From JANLTP01 sp031363055 (lineage in GTDB: Bacteria; Pseudomonadota; Gammaproteobacteria; Burkholderiales; Burkholderiaceae_E), in NCBI GenBank assembly GCA_031363055.1, contig JANLTP010000046.1, forward strand, positions 1 to 14,085: a stretch of 14,085 nucleotides of DNA, given 5' to 3'. Every line of letters starts with the position of its first letter. Positions within the stretch are counted from its first letter, which is position 1. Below the pieces are notes generated by a model. That model saw only the letters and a program-made list of their open reading frames with translations, had not been told where the DNA came from and searched no databases. The position numbers were made by a program, and so were the translations under genes. Shown here in pieces: positions 12,803-14,085 of this stretch.

Positions 12803-13581
12803 TTCTTGCCGGGCATGGCAATATCACCGGCGAAGTTCTTGCGCCACTGCTTGCCGATCAATTCGTTCTGCCTCAGAAATTCGCTGCTTTCATCACCACC
12901 GACGCTGGTCAGTAGTGGCGCATTGACTTTCGGCTTCATGTAGGCCGGACTCAGCAGGGCGACACTGGCGGCATCGAGATGCAGATCGTCATTCAGGAAT
13001 TTGGCGCGACGAATCGGCTCCAGGTCATAAACACCGCTGATGGCGACGCCACCCTTGACCAGGTCGGCCGGCAGGTCAGGAGCATAGAACGCCCAACGGG
13101 TACACATCATCATCGCCGTCAGATGTCCGCCGGCTGAGTGACCACCGACGTAAATGCGTGAGCGATCGTAGCCGTACTTGCCGGCATTACGGAACAACCA
13201 AGCCAGCGCCCGCACGTTTTCCATCACGATATCTTCGATTTTCACTTTTGGTGCCAGCGAATAATTGACCACCGCTACCGACACTCCGGCCGACACCAGC
13301 GCAGGTGCAACAAATGTGAAGTCCGATTTGTCGAGCGAGCGCCAGTAGCCACCGTGAATAAATACAAAAAGCGGCGCGCCTTCCTTTTGTGCGGGGAAAA
13401 GATCGAGCCGCTCAGCGCTACCGTCGCCGTACGGTAAATCATAAAGCGCCGCAAACCGCCGCCGCAGCGATTTCGAAGCCGCTGCCCAACCCGAGATGAT
13501 GTCGGCAGCTTCCGGAACCAGCAGACGATTGTTGTAGGCCTTGTTACAGAATGCCGGCGTCAAATTCGGTGTTTTTGTCAT
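12721..13581 (-). CDS. Alpha/beta hydrolase, kynurenine-formamidase-like
   Basis: A 286-residue cytoplasmic alpha/beta hydrolase of the arylformamidase/esterase (AFMID, HSL-related) type. FVFIHGGYWRSLDKSDF carries the oxyanion motif HGGYW at 76-80. IYVGGHSAGGHL supplies nucleophile S149, SVGGDESSEFL supplies D230 and KNHFTI supplies H261, so the triad is complete. N-terminal YNNRLLVPEA followed by LPYGDGSAERLDLFPA is typical of proteins annotated as arylformamidase (N-formylkynurenine to kynurenine plus formate). No other tryptophan-catabolism gene is in the window, so a different amide, ester or enol-lactone substrate linked to the adjacent monooxygenase cluster is possible. It is convergent with the small DUF2783-like gene, overlapping it by 82 bp. 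The start at 13581 is preceded by a weak AAGAG site. Confidence 0.92.
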   Translation of the reverse strand: MTKTPNLTPAFCNKAYNNRLLVPEAADIISGWAAASKSLRRRFAALYDLPYGDGSAERLDLFPAQKEGAPLFVFIHGGYWRSLDKSDFTFVAPALVSAGVSVAVVNYSLAPKVKIEDIVMENVRALAWLFRNAGKYGYDRSRIYVGGHSAGGHLTAMMMCTRWAFYAPDLPADLVKGGVAISGVYDLEPIRRAKFLNDDLHLDAASVALLSPAYMKPKVNAPLLTSVGGDESSEFLRQNELIGKQWRKNFAGDIAMPGKNHFTICDELASADSPLFKAVAGLCLAA

Positions 13582-13646
13582 GAGTGCGCTCTTATGGAAT
13601 TTTTAATAGTATGCACCATCGCGATTTTGGTACCATTTCTCTTATC

Positions 13647-13721
<75 letters not shown>

Positions 13722-13722
<1 letters not shown>

Positions 13723-13762
13723 GAAACAAGAAGGCCACCCGCAGGGTGGTCTTTTTGTTTCT
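13722..13762. terminator. Strong, probably bidirectional rho-independent terminator
   Basis: The core stem GGCCACCC (13733-13740) and GGGTGGTC (13744-13751) with a GCA loop is followed by TTTTTGTTT. The flanks extend the pairing to 19 bp (13722-13740 with 13744-13762) with only two G-U wobbles, and the A/T-rich arms give a U-run on either strand. It can end the tRNA transcript on the plus strand and the gene at 13834 from the minus strand. Confidence 0.88.
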
Positions 13763-13772
13763 GCTTGCTGCC

Positions 13773-13792
13773 GGAGGATCGAACTCCTGACC
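13773..13792 (-). repeat. Inverted copy of the tRNA-Ala T-arm segment
   Basis: These 20 bases are the exact reverse complement of 13691-13710, which cover the variable-loop end and T arm of the tRNA-Ala gene. No D arm or anticodon arm can be folded from the flanking minus-strand sequence, so it is a fragment rather than a second tRNA. It lies almost symmetrically about the terminator loop relative to the tRNA copy. Confidence 0.85.
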
Positions 13793-13833
13793 GAGAGGGC
13801 GAGCGCGGGCATGAGACAGTTGCTGCGGACTGC

Positions 13834-14085
13834 TCAGCTTAATTCCGTCGAGACCGGTTGTCCGAACTTCAACAAATTTCCATGCGGGTCGATGACGTAC
13901 AGCTCGCGCATATCCCATTCGCAATATTGGGGTGCGTCGAGCCGAACACCTCGGCCCAGAAATTCCCGGTACAGTGCGTCAACGTCGGTGACCCGCAAGT
14001 AGCAAGAGGTGTTCTCGGCAATCAGGCGCTGCGAGCATGGCCAGAAGTGAATCTCGGCGCCGTCGCGCGAGACGATCGCATAACG
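13834..14085 (-). CDS. VOC/bleomycin-resistance-like protein, C-terminal 83 residues (runs off right edge)
   Basis: An open frame entering from the right edge and stopping at 13834. The visible 83 residues begin RYAIVSRDGAEIHFWPCSQR and continue with AENTSCYLRVTDVDALYREFL and MRELYVIDPHGNLLKFGQP. This is the C-terminal module of a VOC protein of the bleomycin-resistance (BRP/BLMA) subfamily: the DGAEIHFW strand, the CYLRVTDVDALY module-two opening and the final DPHGNLLKFGQ strand. These small dimeric proteins are usually about 110-130 residues, so about two thirds is present. Bleomycin binding itself is rarely shown for such chromosomal homologues. It converges on the tRNA with the terminator between them. 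It is not close to the VOC protein at 9029-9670. Confidence 0.88.
   Translation of the reverse strand, partial: RYAIVSRDGAEIHFWPCSQRLIAENTSCYLRVTDVDALYREFLGRGVRLDAPQYCEWDMRELYVIDPHGNLLKFGQPVSTELS

Noticed and set aside
12721..13581. Naming the hydrolase kynB or a confirmed kynurenine formamidase
   Set aside because: Bacterial KynB is usually a different metal-dependent fold, and no kynurenine-pathway partner is in the window; only the alpha/beta-hydrolase class is supported.
13763..13850. A second tRNA on the minus strand
   Set aside because: Only the T-arm segment is present; no acceptor, D or anticodon arm could be folded from the flanks.

Overview
The window looks like a chromosomal segment of a Gram-negative proteobacterium, most likely a gammaproteobacterium. 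It carries both inner-membrane LPS-export permeases (lptF, lptG) divergent from a pepA-holC-(small gene)-valS block, an order I associate with Xanthomonadales/Pseudomonas-like genomes. The DNA is GC-rich, genes are tightly packed with repeated ATGA overlaps, and the tRNA gene encodes its CCA end. Genus cannot be fixed from sequence alone.

Left third (1-3900, minus strand): a housekeeping block reading right to left, pepA (M17 leucyl aminopeptidase), holC (DNA polymerase III chi), an uncharacterised 145-residue protein coupled to holC by ATGA, and the first 483 codons of valS (valyl-tRNA synthetase), which runs off the left edge. A 51-bp divergent promoter region separates pepA from lptF-lptG (plus strand, 3952-6179).

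Middle (6180-8109): a non-coding stretch after lptG ends in a 33-bp-period array of terminator-like hairpins (6451-6540), directly followed by a polytopic GT39/ArnT-like membrane glycosyltransferase. Its true start is uncertain because the upstream in-frame codons only decode the hairpins.

Right third (8106-12802, plus strand): an apparently single transcriptional unit of accessory character: a CysB-type LysR regulator, a single-domain vicinal-oxygen-chelate (VOC) protein, a ketopantoate-reductase-like (ApbA/PanE) oxidoreductase, a class A FAD monooxygenase and a DUF2783-like small protein. A kynurenine-formamidase-like alpha/beta hydrolase converges on it with an 82-bp antisense overlap. Together these suggest an uncharacterised oxidative (possibly aromatic-ring) catabolic route: FAD hydroxylation, VOC chemistry, NAD(P)H reduction and ester/amide hydrolysis. 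The substrate is unknown and this linkage is inference.

Right edge: tRNA-Ala(CGC), a strong bidirectional terminator, an inverted copy of the tRNA T-arm, and the C-terminal 83 residues of a second VOC (bleomycin-resistance-like) protein on the minus strand. The best candidates for something undescribed are the regulator-embedded catabolic operon, the hairpin array before the glycosyltransferase, and the inverted tRNA-tail/terminator palindrome.
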